From Sulfurovum sp. (lineage in GTDB: Bacteria; Campylobacterota; Campylobacteria; Campylobacterales; Sulfurovaceae), in NCBI GenBank assembly GCA_002733215.1, contig NVUY01000006.1, forward strand, positions 19,405-83,404: DNA of 64,000 nt. Direction: 5' to 3'. The notes under the pieces were generated by a model, which was not told the origin of the DNA, searched no databases, and was given only the letters and a program-made list of their open reading frames with translations. Shown here in pieces: positions 27,032-35,464 of the stretch; within the stretch, counting starts at the first letter, position 1; each line of letters opens with the position of its first letter. The position numbers and the translations under genes were made by a program.

Positions 27032-27897
27032 TTGATCACCTTATTGACGATGCCAAGTGCAGATTTATCATAATAGAGTTTCATGCGTTCTGCCAACCCT
27101 TTATTAAATATAATTTTTGTACCTATAGGCATTTGTATAGGTGTAAATGCATTGCCATTCATATCTGACTGTATCATAGCTGCTACTTGACGACCAACTA
27201 TTGGCGTATCGACAGATAAAACAAGTACTGCTCCATATTTTATGTAGAGGGGATGATAAGCAATAATAGGTTTATTTGCTTTCTTCAGAGTGCTATATAG
27301 CCTTTTTACTTTCTTTTCATCCTTTATAAGTATAGGGTCAGCTATCATGACAAAAACATCTGCACTCTGTATTTTTGGCATATCAAAAATATCATCTTCA
27401 TCTATCTTCTGACCTATCACTTGAATGCCAACGTGTTTTGCTTCTTCTTTAAAACTTTCATAGACATTTTTTGTATATCGACTATAGATCATGCTTAATG
27501 TCTTAGTCTGACTCAATAATGACTTGAGCAATGTAATCTTCATACCGGTATGTAGTTCATTGGAAACACCAAAACATTTTTTTCCCATCTTTAATCTTTT
27601 ATAATTGACTATCGAAGAAAAGAAGATCTTCTTTTCAGGTACATATTTACGTGCATATTGGAATGCTTTTGTACCAATAGCATAGACGATATCCGGGTAT
27701 TCATCATATAGATACTCTTTGATTTTCTTTTTAGACATATTTCCGATATCTATACGTTTAAAAGGTTTATCGATGCTATTTGTAAAAGCTTTTTCCATAC
27801 TTTCATAACGCTCTATCTTAGCATTTGAATTCATCAGTAAAATAGTTTCAGCAACTAATGAAATAGTTAATAACAGTAATATAATTATCAATCTCAT
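27028..27897 (-). CDS. Periplasmic ABC-type substrate-binding protein (PF04392-like)
   Basis: 289 residues with a signal peptide (IIILLLLTISLVAE). The fold is that of the 'ABC_sub_bind' family: VYAIGTKAFQYA, KIFFSSIVNYKRL, GVSNELHTGMKITLLKSLL and KPIIAYHPLYIKYGAVL are its usual landmarks. No permease or ATPase genes are nearby, so it probably works as a ligand sensor for the diguanylate cyclase encoded next (4-base overlap) rather than for uptake. Ligand unknown. Confidence 0.78.
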   Translation of the reverse strand: MRLIIILLLLTISLVAETILLMNSNAKIERYESMEKAFTNSIDKPFKRIDIGNMSKKKIKEYLYDEYPDIVYAIGTKAFQYARKYVPEKKIFFSSIVNYKRLKMGKKCFGVSNELHTGMKITLLKSLLSQTKTLSMIYSRYTKNVYESFKEEAKHVGIQVIGQKIDEDDIFDMPKIQSADVFVMIADPILIKDEKKVKRLYSTLKKANKPIIAYHPLYIKYGAVLVLSVDTPIVGRQVAAMIQSDMNGNAFTPIQMPIGTKIIFNKGLAERMKLYYDKSALGIVNKVIK

Positions 27898-28646
27898 CTG
27901 ACACTCCTTAACGATCTAAGGTGGTTACTATTGAGTTTTACAATATTATCTATACCCAAAAGCTTCAAAACACTTTTTCCATTTTTACTTTTATTCATAT
28001 TGGTAAAAATCCTCATGAAATCTTTATCTTTGACATTCTCTTTATTTGCAGCCACCAACATCCTGTAATTAGGATCTGATTCACTATATATACGCATGTT
28101 TTTAGTCAACATACTGTTGGTTTTTTGTAATAATTTAAAACTTCCTTTTGATACAGCTGCAAACTGGCTCATACCATATCCTACAGACATCAGTGCATCA
28201 ATCTCTTTTGGCACCTTCAGCAATGCTAGATGGCTGATACCAAACGTTTTACGAAGAAGTTTTTTTGTATATTTCTTTGAGAATGCTGTGGTTACAGTAC
28301 CTGTTAATGGTGCATTCTTTTTACCAATAATCACATTAGTATCAGTAATGCTCTTTTTGTTCTCTGCCACAAAAACAGCATTGAGGTTGTATTCTTTTGC
28401 TATCTGCTTATAGTGTAAACTTGAAAGCATGACGATAGTCTCTCTTTTTTTTAAAAAAGTTTCAAACATCTCTTTATCTGTAAATGCCTGAAACTCATAC
28501 TGACCATATCGTGCCAGATAACGATCAAAGTTCACTTTTAAGGTTTTAAAATTATCTATATTTTTATCTGTCGTATAATAATATACTTTATGTGACTCGG
28601 CAAAAAGCATGACACAAAAAAGAAAAAATATAGTGATAAATTTCAT
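27894..28646 (-). CDS. PhnD-like periplasmic binding protein
   Basis: 250 residues with a signal peptide (ITIFFLFCVMLFAES). The order NFDRYLARYGQYEFQAF, IVMLSSLHYKQIAKEY, AVFVAENKKS, IIGKKNAPLTGT fits the PhnD/SsuA-type 'phosphate/phosphite/phosphonate binding' family. As with its neighbour, no transport genes accompany it. Its stop overlaps the next start by 4 bases. Likely part of a sensory complex with the membrane cyclase; ligand not predictable. Confidence 0.72.
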   Translation of the reverse strand: MKFITIFFLFCVMLFAESHKVYYYTTDKNIDNFKTLKVNFDRYLARYGQYEFQAFTDKEMFETFLKKRETIVMLSSLHYKQIAKEYNLNAVFVAENKKSITDTNVIIGKKNAPLTGTVTTAFSKKYTKKLLRKTFGISHLALLKVPKEIDALMSVGYGMSQFAAVSKGSFKLLQKTNSMLTKNMRIYSESDPNYRMLVAANKENVKDKDFMRIFTNMNKSKNGKSVLKLLGIDNIVKLNSNHLRSLRSVR

Positions 28647-28663
28647 TTAAGCTTCTACCTTAG

Positions 28664-29866
28664 TTAAATTGTTGTCCATAATGTATTATTATATTTACCA
28701 TAATAACGCGCTTTTTTATATGTATCACTCCATGATGTCATAAGGATATCATTACTCCTAATAACTGCATCAGCTTGAATAGCTATCACATGTATTTCAA
28801 CATCTTCCCCATTTTCAAATTGTTCTTGTATAAGTGTATTATCATAGATTTTACTATCTGGTATTGCACCACCTGATGTAGATAAATAGCAAATAGAATC
28901 AGGACCCGTAACTGCTATACTTATTTCATCTTCAAATTGACCTGTAATGGTTTCATTTTGTATGGAGACTGTAAAAATACGACTATCTGCAGTTTTAATA
29001 CTCATGTACCCTACATCTGCCTCATCTATAGACTCTGTTTTAAATGCAACTACTTTTCCACTACAAATATGCTTTACTCCCCTAAAAGAGATGTTCATAC
29101 AACTTGTAATATTTTCAATCTTACTATCAGAATTTTGACTATTTTCTAAAATAGTGCCAATATAGTATGCATCTGCCAACGTATTATTTACAAGATTATT
29201 ATCCTGTAGAGTTGCTCCATCCATAGGGGCAAGACTCATTCCAACAGCTTTTCCTAGTACACCTGCCCCAATGAGTTGACTATATGCAGCACTTAAGTCT
29301 GAATAAGTATCTAATGACAATGTAGTAAAATCAGAACTATTACCTGGAGGAGTTGCCATATTTGGCATTACTTGTTGACTACTTGCAAATGTAGTTAAAT
29401 TAATAGTTGGAGCAGACCTCCCAACTGAATCACCATTAACGACAGAGATACCATCCCCTAATTTATAGGCAGTCATTAATGGTATAACTACATTCATTGC
29501 TCCCATTTCTCCAAGTACTAGATTATTAAATGCACTAAAATTATATAAAGGTGAGGAAGTTTGTGTTGCATAAACAGTTTTAATTAATTTTTCCATAGTG
29601 TTGACTGAATTTACAGTAGATTCTATAAAATCATTTGGTTTTAAACTCTGAGCTTTTGAAGGATCAGCCATACCTGCAACCACACATACCCAATCACTAT
29701 GAGTTAACACTTCTAACTCAGTAATTTCTATAGAAAAAGTGTCACTATCACTAAAATAATATTCAACAACGCTTTTAGCCAAGCTATAAGGTCCTCCACC
29801 ACCAGATGCTAAAAAAGTAGCCCCTTTTAGTAATGTTAAAAATTCTGCTTTTGTTGTAATTATCAT
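28664..29866 (-). CDS. DUF917 (S-methyl thiohydantoin desulfurase-like) family protein
   Basis: 400 residues, cytoplasmic (no signal). The N terminus FLTLLKGATFLASGGGGPYSL and the segment LGEMGAMNVVIPLMTAYKLG...VVNGDSVGRSAP are the hallmarks of DUF917 proteins, which are often annotated as S-Me-THD domains and found beside hydantoinase genes. The C-terminal part is beta-rich. There is no hydantoinase here; it sits between a TonB receptor (15 bases upstream) and the binding-protein/cyclase genes. AAAGGA ribosome site. Substrate and role in this operon unknown. Confidence 0.78.
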   Translation of the reverse strand: MIITTKAEFLTLLKGATFLASGGGGPYSLAKSVVEYYFSDSDTFSIEITELEVLTHSDWVCVVAGMADPSKAQSLKPNDFIESTVNSVNTMEKLIKTVYATQTSSPLYNFSAFNNLVLGEMGAMNVVIPLMTAYKLGDGISVVNGDSVGRSAPTINLTTFASSQQVMPNMATPPGNSSDFTTLSLDTYSDLSAAYSQLIGAGVLGKAVGMSLAPMDGATLQDNNLVNNTLADAYYIGTILENSQNSDSKIENITSCMNISFRGVKHICSGKVVAFKTESIDEADVGYMSIKTADSRIFTVSIQNETITGQFEDEISIAVTGPDSICYLSTSGGAIPDSKIYDNTLIQEQFENGEDVEIHVIAIQADAVIRSNDILMTSWSDTYKKARYYGKYNNTLWTTI

Positions 29867-29881
29867 TTTATTCCTTTTTCA

Positions 29882-31864
29882 TTAAAACTTATACGTCAAC
29901 TCAGCCATAAACGATCTTTCTGCCAAAGGATAATCAAATGGCGTTGACGAATCATAGGTCTGTTCATCAAAAAAGTTATAGACAGAAAGTCTCAACTTTA
30001 GATCTTCTACAAAGATATTTTTTAACAATAATGTAGCATTACCAATAACACTGCCTTCAACTTCTTCTCGTGTATCACCAATAGCACGAAACTGCTCACC
30101 AATATAATTTGCATCTACATAAAGATTATAGGTTTTATCTATACGATAATTGATTCCCATATATGCCTTGTGCTTTGAGACATTTGCTATAGAAGATTCA
30201 GTCGTTTCATTTCCAGGGTCTTGATAAGTATAGTTAGCCATCACAAACGACCCTCTTCCTAAATTATATTTCACTTCTGTCTCAAGACCTACTGTCTTAA
30301 CATTTCCTCTATTTTCATGTATACCATTACTGTCTATATTGATAATATCATTGATCTTATTATGAAATAACGTTAATATGATCTCCGTATTGTCAATATC
30401 ACTATTGGTCCAAGACATTTCATACGTATCTATATTTTCTGGATTTAAATTTGGATTTCCAATAACAGCTGGATTATTTTGATTATAAAGTTCTGCAAAA
30501 GTTGGTGTTCTAAATGCTTCACCATACATAAGTTTTAGCGTATTGCTCTCGCTTGCCTGCCATGTAGCACCCACACGTGGACTAAAGTTACCTCCAAAAT
30601 CTGAAAAATGATCATACCTTCCACCAAGAGTTAAACGTACATCATCCGTGACATCATAAAGAAGTTCAGCGTAAAAAGCATACACCTCTCTGTCTACTTC
30701 AGCTATGGAACGTAACTCTTCTGGTAATTCAACTAAAGTTGGAAAAGGTGCCAGGGTAACAGGATTATAATTTTGTATTTCATTTGGATTATTAAGCTCC
30801 TGCTTTTCATACATCATACCAGAGACAATCGTCACACTCTCTTCTCTGTAAGTAAGTAAAAATTCCATCCCTTTTTTTTCTTCTTCTGCTGATGATATTG
30901 AAAATAATCCATTGGTATAGAAAGGTGCAGGAAAACCAGCAGGGAAAACCTCCAGTCTATTATTAACATTCATATGGTCAAAATACGCTCTTGTATGCAA
31001 GAATAATGTATCAGACAACTCTTTTTTATATCCTGCCTCAACAAAATAAGATTCAAAGTTAAATAAAGTTCTTTCATTCAGTGCTTTGGCTACACCAAAA
31101 TGTGGACCTTCTTTTCTATCTGTATACTGACCCATAAAGTAAAATCTTTTAGAGTCAACATTCACATTTAAACTTGTTTTTTCAGTTGTTGGGTCTGTAT
31201 ATCCACTGTTGCCCACTGCATCTTGAGCTACAAAAGCTTTATAACCATCACTGCTTACATAGTTTAAATTTGCGGTGATAGAGACATCATCTATCTTTTT
31301 ACCAAAAAGAAGATTGTAGGTTTGGGTGTTATATGACCCTACCTTTACACTGGCTATTGTGCCGTCTATGTCTTCAGCTTTTTTGGTAATGATGTTTACT
31401 AGAGCCGTAAAAGCATTTTCACCATAGAGTGCTGAAGCAGGACCTCTAACCACTTCTATACGTTCAACATTTTCAAGATTGATAGTATCATATTGAAATG
31501 TTGCACCGCCATTTCTTAACCCGTTTAATGAGTGCCCATCCAACAAGATCAATACTTTCTCTGAAAACCATGTCTTAACTCCCCGAGACTCAATCTCATT
31601 TAGAAAAATATTACTCTGATGTATACCAAGTCCAGGAACCGTTCTTAAGACATCTAAAAGTGTGTTTGCTCCCATAACTTCTATCATTTTTGCATCAATG
31701 ACCGTTACCGAGGCTGCCGTTTTTTTAATATCTTCTTTTACTCTAGAGGCTGAAACAACAAAGGTCTCCTCCTCTAACCATTCACGTTCATTATCTAGTG
31801 TACTTTCCAGAGGGTTTGCTACTAACAATACAGGTAAACAAATTGAACTTAAAAACTTCCTCAT
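29882..31864 (-). CDS. TonB-dependent outer-membrane receptor
   Basis: 660 residues: signal peptide (FLSSICLPVLLVA), TonB-box-like EETFVVSAS, plug domain (ASVTVIDAKMIEVMG...LLDVLRTVPGLGIHQ...RGPASALYGENAFTALVNI), then a 22-strand-type barrel with LKLMYGEAFRTPTFAELYNQ and a C-terminal aromatic (LTYKF). Siderophore, cobalamin or other ligand cannot be chosen from sequence. First gene of the operon that ends in a diguanylate cyclase. A possible extended -10 (TGG-CATAAT on the minus strand) lies about 30 bases before the start. Confidence 0.9.
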   Translation of the reverse strand: MRKFLSSICLPVLLVANPLESTLDNEREWLEEETFVVSASRVKEDIKKTAASVTVIDAKMIEVMGANTLLDVLRTVPGLGIHQSNIFLNEIESRGVKTWFSEKVLILLDGHSLNGLRNGGATFQYDTINLENVERIEVVRGPASALYGENAFTALVNIITKKAEDIDGTIASVKVGSYNTQTYNLLFGKKIDDVSITANLNYVSSDGYKAFVAQDAVGNSGYTDPTTEKTSLNVNVDSKRFYFMGQYTDRKEGPHFGVAKALNERTLFNFESYFVEAGYKKELSDTLFLHTRAYFDHMNVNNRLEVFPAGFPAPFYTNGLFSISSAEEEKKGMEFLLTYREESVTIVSGMMYEKQELNNPNEIQNYNPVTLAPFPTLVELPEELRSIAEVDREVYAFYAELLYDVTDDVRLTLGGRYDHFSDFGGNFSPRVGATWQASESNTLKLMYGEAFRTPTFAELYNQNNPAVIGNPNLNPENIDTYEMSWTNSDIDNTEIILTLFHNKINDIINIDSNGIHENRGNVKTVGLETEVKYNLGRGSFVMANYTYQDPGNETTESSIANVSKHKAYMGINYRIDKTYNLYVDANYIGEQFRAIGDTREEVEGSVIGNATLLLKNIFVEDLKLRLSVYNFFDEQTYDSSTPFDYPLAERSFMAELTYKF

Positions 31865-31959
31865 TATGCATTCCTATCAACATAAAATTCCTTATCAATT
31901 CTGTATTATGCCACATTTTTGTCAAAAAAAAGTCATATTAATACAGAGTAGCGCGATCA

Positions 31960-32385
31960 TTACTTAGAAACATTGCCCTCTTGTGGTTTTTCCAACTCAT
32001 GCGTTTTATAATGTTCATCAAACCATTCAGGTATCTCAAACTCTGTCTCTACAAGCACTTGGGCAAAATCTCTCATCTCTTCCTGCGTGAGTTCGATCTT
32101 TGGCATCACAGCAAAGAGTTTCACCGCAGGTTTCATCAATGCACCTTCTGTACTTGGTGCAGCTAAAAATGTTTTTATGCGTTCCATGGCCACAGTCCTA
32201 TTGCCATCAGCCAGTCGCAGATAGACTTGGTTGATCGCTACAAGTGGTGGGGCTTTTTTATTTTTTTCATAAGTATCATGACAGGACATACATGCTTTTT
32301 CAAAAGCATAAAGCACTTCTTCATCCACATGGGCATGGAGCGAAACTGTAGACCAGAGAGAGACTAAAAGTAAAATGCTTTTCAT
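31960..32385 (-). CDS. Periplasmic monoheme cytochrome c
   Basis: 141 residues with a signal peptide (SILLLVSLWSTVSLHA) and one heme site, ACMSCHDTYEK. Downstream MPKIELTQEEMRDFAQVL would supply the axial Met-containing segment. Class I-like small electron carrier. Its ATG overlaps the helicase gene stop by 4 bases, an unexpected operon partner. No redox enzyme is adjacent. Confidence 0.82.
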   Translation of the reverse strand: MKSILLLVSLWSTVSLHAHVDEEVLYAFEKACMSCHDTYEKNKKAPPLVAINQVYLRLADGNRTVAMERIKTFLAAPSTEGALMKPAVKLFAVMPKIELTQEEMRDFAQVLVETEFEIPEWFDEHYKTHELEKPQEGNVSK

Positions 32386-33662
32386 TCTATCCCCTTATAA
32401 TATTCCACTACCCTGTTATCTACATGAATCACCCTGTGCAGATAACGTGTCAGATCTCCTTTGTTAAAATCCAATTTCAAATTTTTAGGGTTAATGGCAC
32501 GTGATATAGCGACATAAAACTGGCTTGGTGCAAAGATATTGTCTACGTTACAGACAAGGTTGTCTATACTCATCCCCTGAGATTTGTGTATGGTCACAGC
32601 ATAAGCTAGCTTAAGAGGAAACTGTGAGAGTGTAGCCAGGGACATCGTTTCCACACTGCCATCTTCTTTAACAGTCATGTCTAGAAGATCAAACTCATGT
32701 CTTTCAACACGCACATATTCATCATTCTTTTCTACGATGAGATGATCTTCTTCTATTTTCCTTAGTATCCCTCTCTCACCGTTTACAAATTTACCCCATT
32801 TGTTCACAGTAAAAAGAATGGGAACCCCCTCTTTTAGGGTGAGCTGTTCAGAGATCGGCAGCATGTTTTTCCATCCTGCCAGTTTGTTCTCATGAACAGA
32901 ACCGAACATCTCTACATTTGCAAAAAGGATGGTCTCTTCCGTATCGAGTTCATTGATCTTGGCACGGTTGGTTTGCTCAACTTCAAGGTTACGTCCATAC
33001 AAGTAGGTAGGGTCTTTTTCCATTGTTTCATTGTTCCATAACCTACTCATAAATGCGACTACTTCATCATCACAGACACCTTTACGTACCTTAGAAAGAA
33101 TGTAGGTAAACTCTGCATCTGTGGTACGTTTCATTTCTGTAAGTTCTATGACCATGAGGTCAAACCTCTCCCACACCAGTGACTCAAAGGCATAAAGTTT
33201 AGTACCAAAGACATCTTGTCTATTATTGTTTTTTACTACAGGAGGAAGTTGAAAAAAGTCTCCCACAAAAAGGACTTTTCCCAAGTAGCCGTAGTTGTTC
33301 AGTCTGTAAGCTATCATGTCAAGCAAGTCTGTACTCACCATAGAAATTTCATCGATGATAATAAGGTCAGTGGCTTTAAGTATTTTTTTTAAGTCCATCA
33401 AACGTTTTTTAGCCCGTTTGTCACTTTGATTGAGTTCATCAAAATTTGACGAGATCCCAAAAACAAAGAAACTGTGTACGGTAAACCCTCCGATGTTCAC
33501 AGCACTCACACCTGTAGAACCTAAAGCCACAACCTGGTTAGCTTTATTACGATACTCAGAGATCACTTCATTGGTAATGTAACTCTTTCCTACTCCTGCA
33601 CCCCCTGTTAAAAAAACATTGGAATGTTTTAGTGCTTCCAGCACATCTACTTTATCACTCAA
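32382..33662 (-). CDS. PIF1-like/RecD-type SF1B DNA helicase
   Basis: 426 residues. Walker A LTGGAGVGKSYITNEV (near residue 20), motif Ia ALGSTGVSAVNIGG, Walker B IIDEISMVS, motif III GDFFQLPPV, and the C-terminal LAYAVTIHKSQGMSID (motif V/VI region) with AISRA are those of bacterial PIF1-family 5'-3' helicases. It is a compact form with no extra domain. Lies between RNase T2 and cytochrome c genes with 4-base overlaps on both sides. Confidence 0.88.
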   Translation of the reverse strand: MSDKVDVLEALKHSNVFLTGGAGVGKSYITNEVISEYRNKANQVVALGSTGVSAVNIGGFTVHSFFVFGISSNFDELNQSDKRAKKRLMDLKKILKATDLIIIDEISMVSTDLLDMIAYRLNNYGYLGKVLFVGDFFQLPPVVKNNNRQDVFGTKLYAFESLVWERFDLMVIELTEMKRTTDAEFTYILSKVRKGVCDDEVVAFMSRLWNNETMEKDPTYLYGRNLEVEQTNRAKINELDTEETILFANVEMFGSVHENKLAGWKNMLPISEQLTLKEGVPILFTVNKWGKFVNGERGILRKIEEDHLIVEKNDEYVRVERHEFDLLDMTVKEDGSVETMSLATLSQFPLKLAYAVTIHKSQGMSIDNLVCNVDNIFAPSQFYVAISRAINPKNLKLDFNKGDLTRYLHRVIHVDNRVVEYYKGIE

Positions 33663-34642
33663 AATCCAGCCTTATCTATAAATCCACCTTGACAACAACT
33701 TCGTGTCTGTGTTCCCTCTTTTAAAAGTGTAGCGATATCCGTACTTCCACTCCCCAAATGTAACCAAAGTTCAGTTACAAGTCCTTTTTTACATTTTAAC
33801 ACCACACGTTTCCCTGCCCCTACACCAAAACTTCGATTAAAAACAGCACGCACCTGCGGTAGTGTCACACGTTTTCCTATATGCTTACTAAAAAAACTAC
33901 CCACCTTAGAATCATTGACTTGTCTCAACAAAGCTATGGCATCTTCATAATAGGTATTTGCATCCGAAGCATAACATGTTCCGTGTTTTATCCACTCGTG
34001 TTTATGTAAATTTGAAGCAAACCCCGGCATGATCTTTTGAAGATCTTTTTTAACATCCTCACGTAAATTCAGATCAGGCAGTCTGTGCCATTGTTTATGC
34101 TTCTCCAGTCTCACAACCTTATTGTCCACACCACAATAGGTATTGTTTTTAGGCTGTGGCCATAATCCGTGGAGTACAAAGTGTTTCTCTTTATACTTAC
34201 TTTTTTCAAAAGAAGGCAAAGGTCTTTTACACTCTTTTTTTCTCCTGTGTGTTTCACAAAAAGCATTATGCCAACTTAAGACTAAAAGGTTTTTTTCTGA
34301 TTGTTTTTTATTTTGATACTTATTAGTATGTTTTTCTATATAGCTATCTAGAGAGCTTTTGTTCAATTCATCTTCTAAGCCTGTCGCGCTGCTTTGTAGA
34401 GGAGAAAAACATTCAGCATCCACCCATCGCTGTGCCGGTTGTTCATCTTTTATCAGTACAAGTGCTTGTCCTTTATGGTACCTAAGGATGGTATATTTCT
34501 CTCTCCTCTCAAGATACACAGCATCTGTATTTTTACTATGCTTCATGTTATTAAAGGCGGGACATACCTGACTTGGAAAAGCCTCTTGTCTTGCAAAGAG
34601 AGCGGCAGTAAAAAGCATAAGTAAAAAGATCTGTTTATTCAT
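33659..34642 (-). CDS. Ribonuclease T2 family, periplasmic
   Basis: 327 residues from the ATG at 34642, which gives a signal peptide (NKQIFLLMLFTAALFA); an upstream in-frame codon at 34705 would bury it and is rejected. Residues up to ~80 form an SH3-like segment. The T2 domain has both catalytic blocks: CAS I FVLHGLWP and CAS II KHEWIKHGTC with the two catalytic histidines, plus several cysteines. RNase I of E. coli belongs here: cleaves RNA to nucleoside 3'-phosphates via 2',3'-cyclic intermediates in the periplasm. First gene of the rnaseT2-pif1-cytc operon. Confidence 0.88.
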   Translation of the reverse strand: MNKQIFLLMLFTAALFARQEAFPSQVCPAFNNMKHSKNTDAVYLERREKYTILRYHKGQALVLIKDEQPAQRWVDAECFSPLQSSATGLEDELNKSSLDSYIEKHTNKYQNKKQSEKNLLVLSWHNAFCETHRRKKECKRPLPSFEKSKYKEKHFVLHGLWPQPKNNTYCGVDNKVVRLEKHKQWHRLPDLNLREDVKKDLQKIMPGFASNLHKHEWIKHGTCYASDANTYYEDAIALLRQVNDSKVGSFFSKHIGKRVTLPQVRAVFNRSFGVGAGKRVVLKCKKGLVTELWLHLGSGSTDIATLLKEGTQTRSCCQGGFIDKAGF

Positions 34643-34794
34643 GATCTGCTGCCTTGATATTTTTTGCATATTATACTGTAAAATATACTCTCTTCCTAAT
34701 CTCACACCATAGTTTATCTGAGTAAATAATCATAAGAGTTTTCAGAATTAAAGGTTATAATAATAATCCTACCCCCAAGAGGCAGGTATTGACA

Positions 34795-34812
34795 CCCCCC
34801 CCCTTGAAGGGG
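34795..34812. repeat. Homopolymeric C9 tract with overlapping hairpin upstream of psiE
   Basis: Nine consecutive C (34795-34803) end in CCCCTT-G-AAGGGG (34800-34812), 34-51 bases before the psiE-like ATG. Tracts of this kind vary in length by slippage in Campylobacterota; here it would alter promoter or leader spacing, not reading frame. Confidence 0.6.
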
Positions 34813-34845
34813 CAAAGAATTAAATAGAATACGAGAGTAGACAAA

Positions 34846-35313
34846 ATGAAAAATCAACATGATGAATTACCAACAGAGTTAGATGACCCGTTGATGTCCT
34901 TTTTAAATCATGCCATCAAAATTGCTGTCAAAGTATTGGCAGTACTGATGGTACTTGTAATCTTTTGGGGAGTCATTGATGTTGTTTACGTGTTGTTCAA
35001 AAAATTAATGGCTCCACCATTTATGTTGTTGGAGATCACCGACATTTTGAAAACATTTGCTGCATTTTTAGCAGTACTTATAGCTATAGAAATTTATCAA
35101 AACATTGTTTTGTATTTAAGAACAGATGTGATACCTATTAAACTTGTAATTGCAACGGCATTGATGGCAATTGCCCGAAAGGTTATTATTTTAGATTTTC
35201 AGGAGATAGAACCTATCTATGTTTTTGCTACGGCTGCCGTTGTACTTGCTTTGGGGATTACTTACTATCTGGTTGGACTTCACCATCAAGACAGTAGTAA
35301 TCATCACCTATAA
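34846..35313 (+). CDS. PsiE-family membrane protein (phosphate-starvation-inducible type)
   Basis: 155 residues with four TM segments (AIKIAVKVLAVLMVLVIFWG, DILKTFAAFLAVLIAIEIYQ, and two more) and the block LRTDVIPIKLVIATALMAIARKVI typical of PsiE/PF06146. Function of the family is unknown. Single gene, convergent with isocitrate dehydrogenase. Carries a poly-C tract just upstream. Confidence 0.85.
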   Translation: MKNQHDELPTELDDPLMSFLNHAIKIAVKVLAVLMVLVIFWGVIDVVYVLFKKLMAPPFMLLEITDILKTFAAFLAVLIAIEIYQNIVLYLRTDVIPIKLVIATALMAIARKVIILDFQEIEPIYVFATAAVVLALGITYYLVGLHHQDSSNHHL

Positions 35314-35342
35314 ATTACGATGCACAAACCTGGAAAACTAAA

Positions 35343-35420
35343 ATCAAGAAGTCTTGATATCCTTTGGTTTTTCTAATCAATTGAAGCATCATTTACTTTT
35401 AGCTACGATGCTTCAATTTT
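35343..35420. terminator. Terminator region between convergent psiE-like and idh genes
   Basis: TTGAAGCATC (35381-35390) and GATGCTTCAA (35407-35416) form a perfect 10-bp stem followed by TTTT, a good terminator for the plus strand. A second palindrome, ATCAAGA-AG-TCTTGAT, sits at 35343-35358. The pair fills the gap between two converging genes. Confidence 0.7.
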
Positions 35421-35464
35421 CTTATTTGAAATAACTCTTCTTTCTCAAAAGAGTCAAATGTTAC

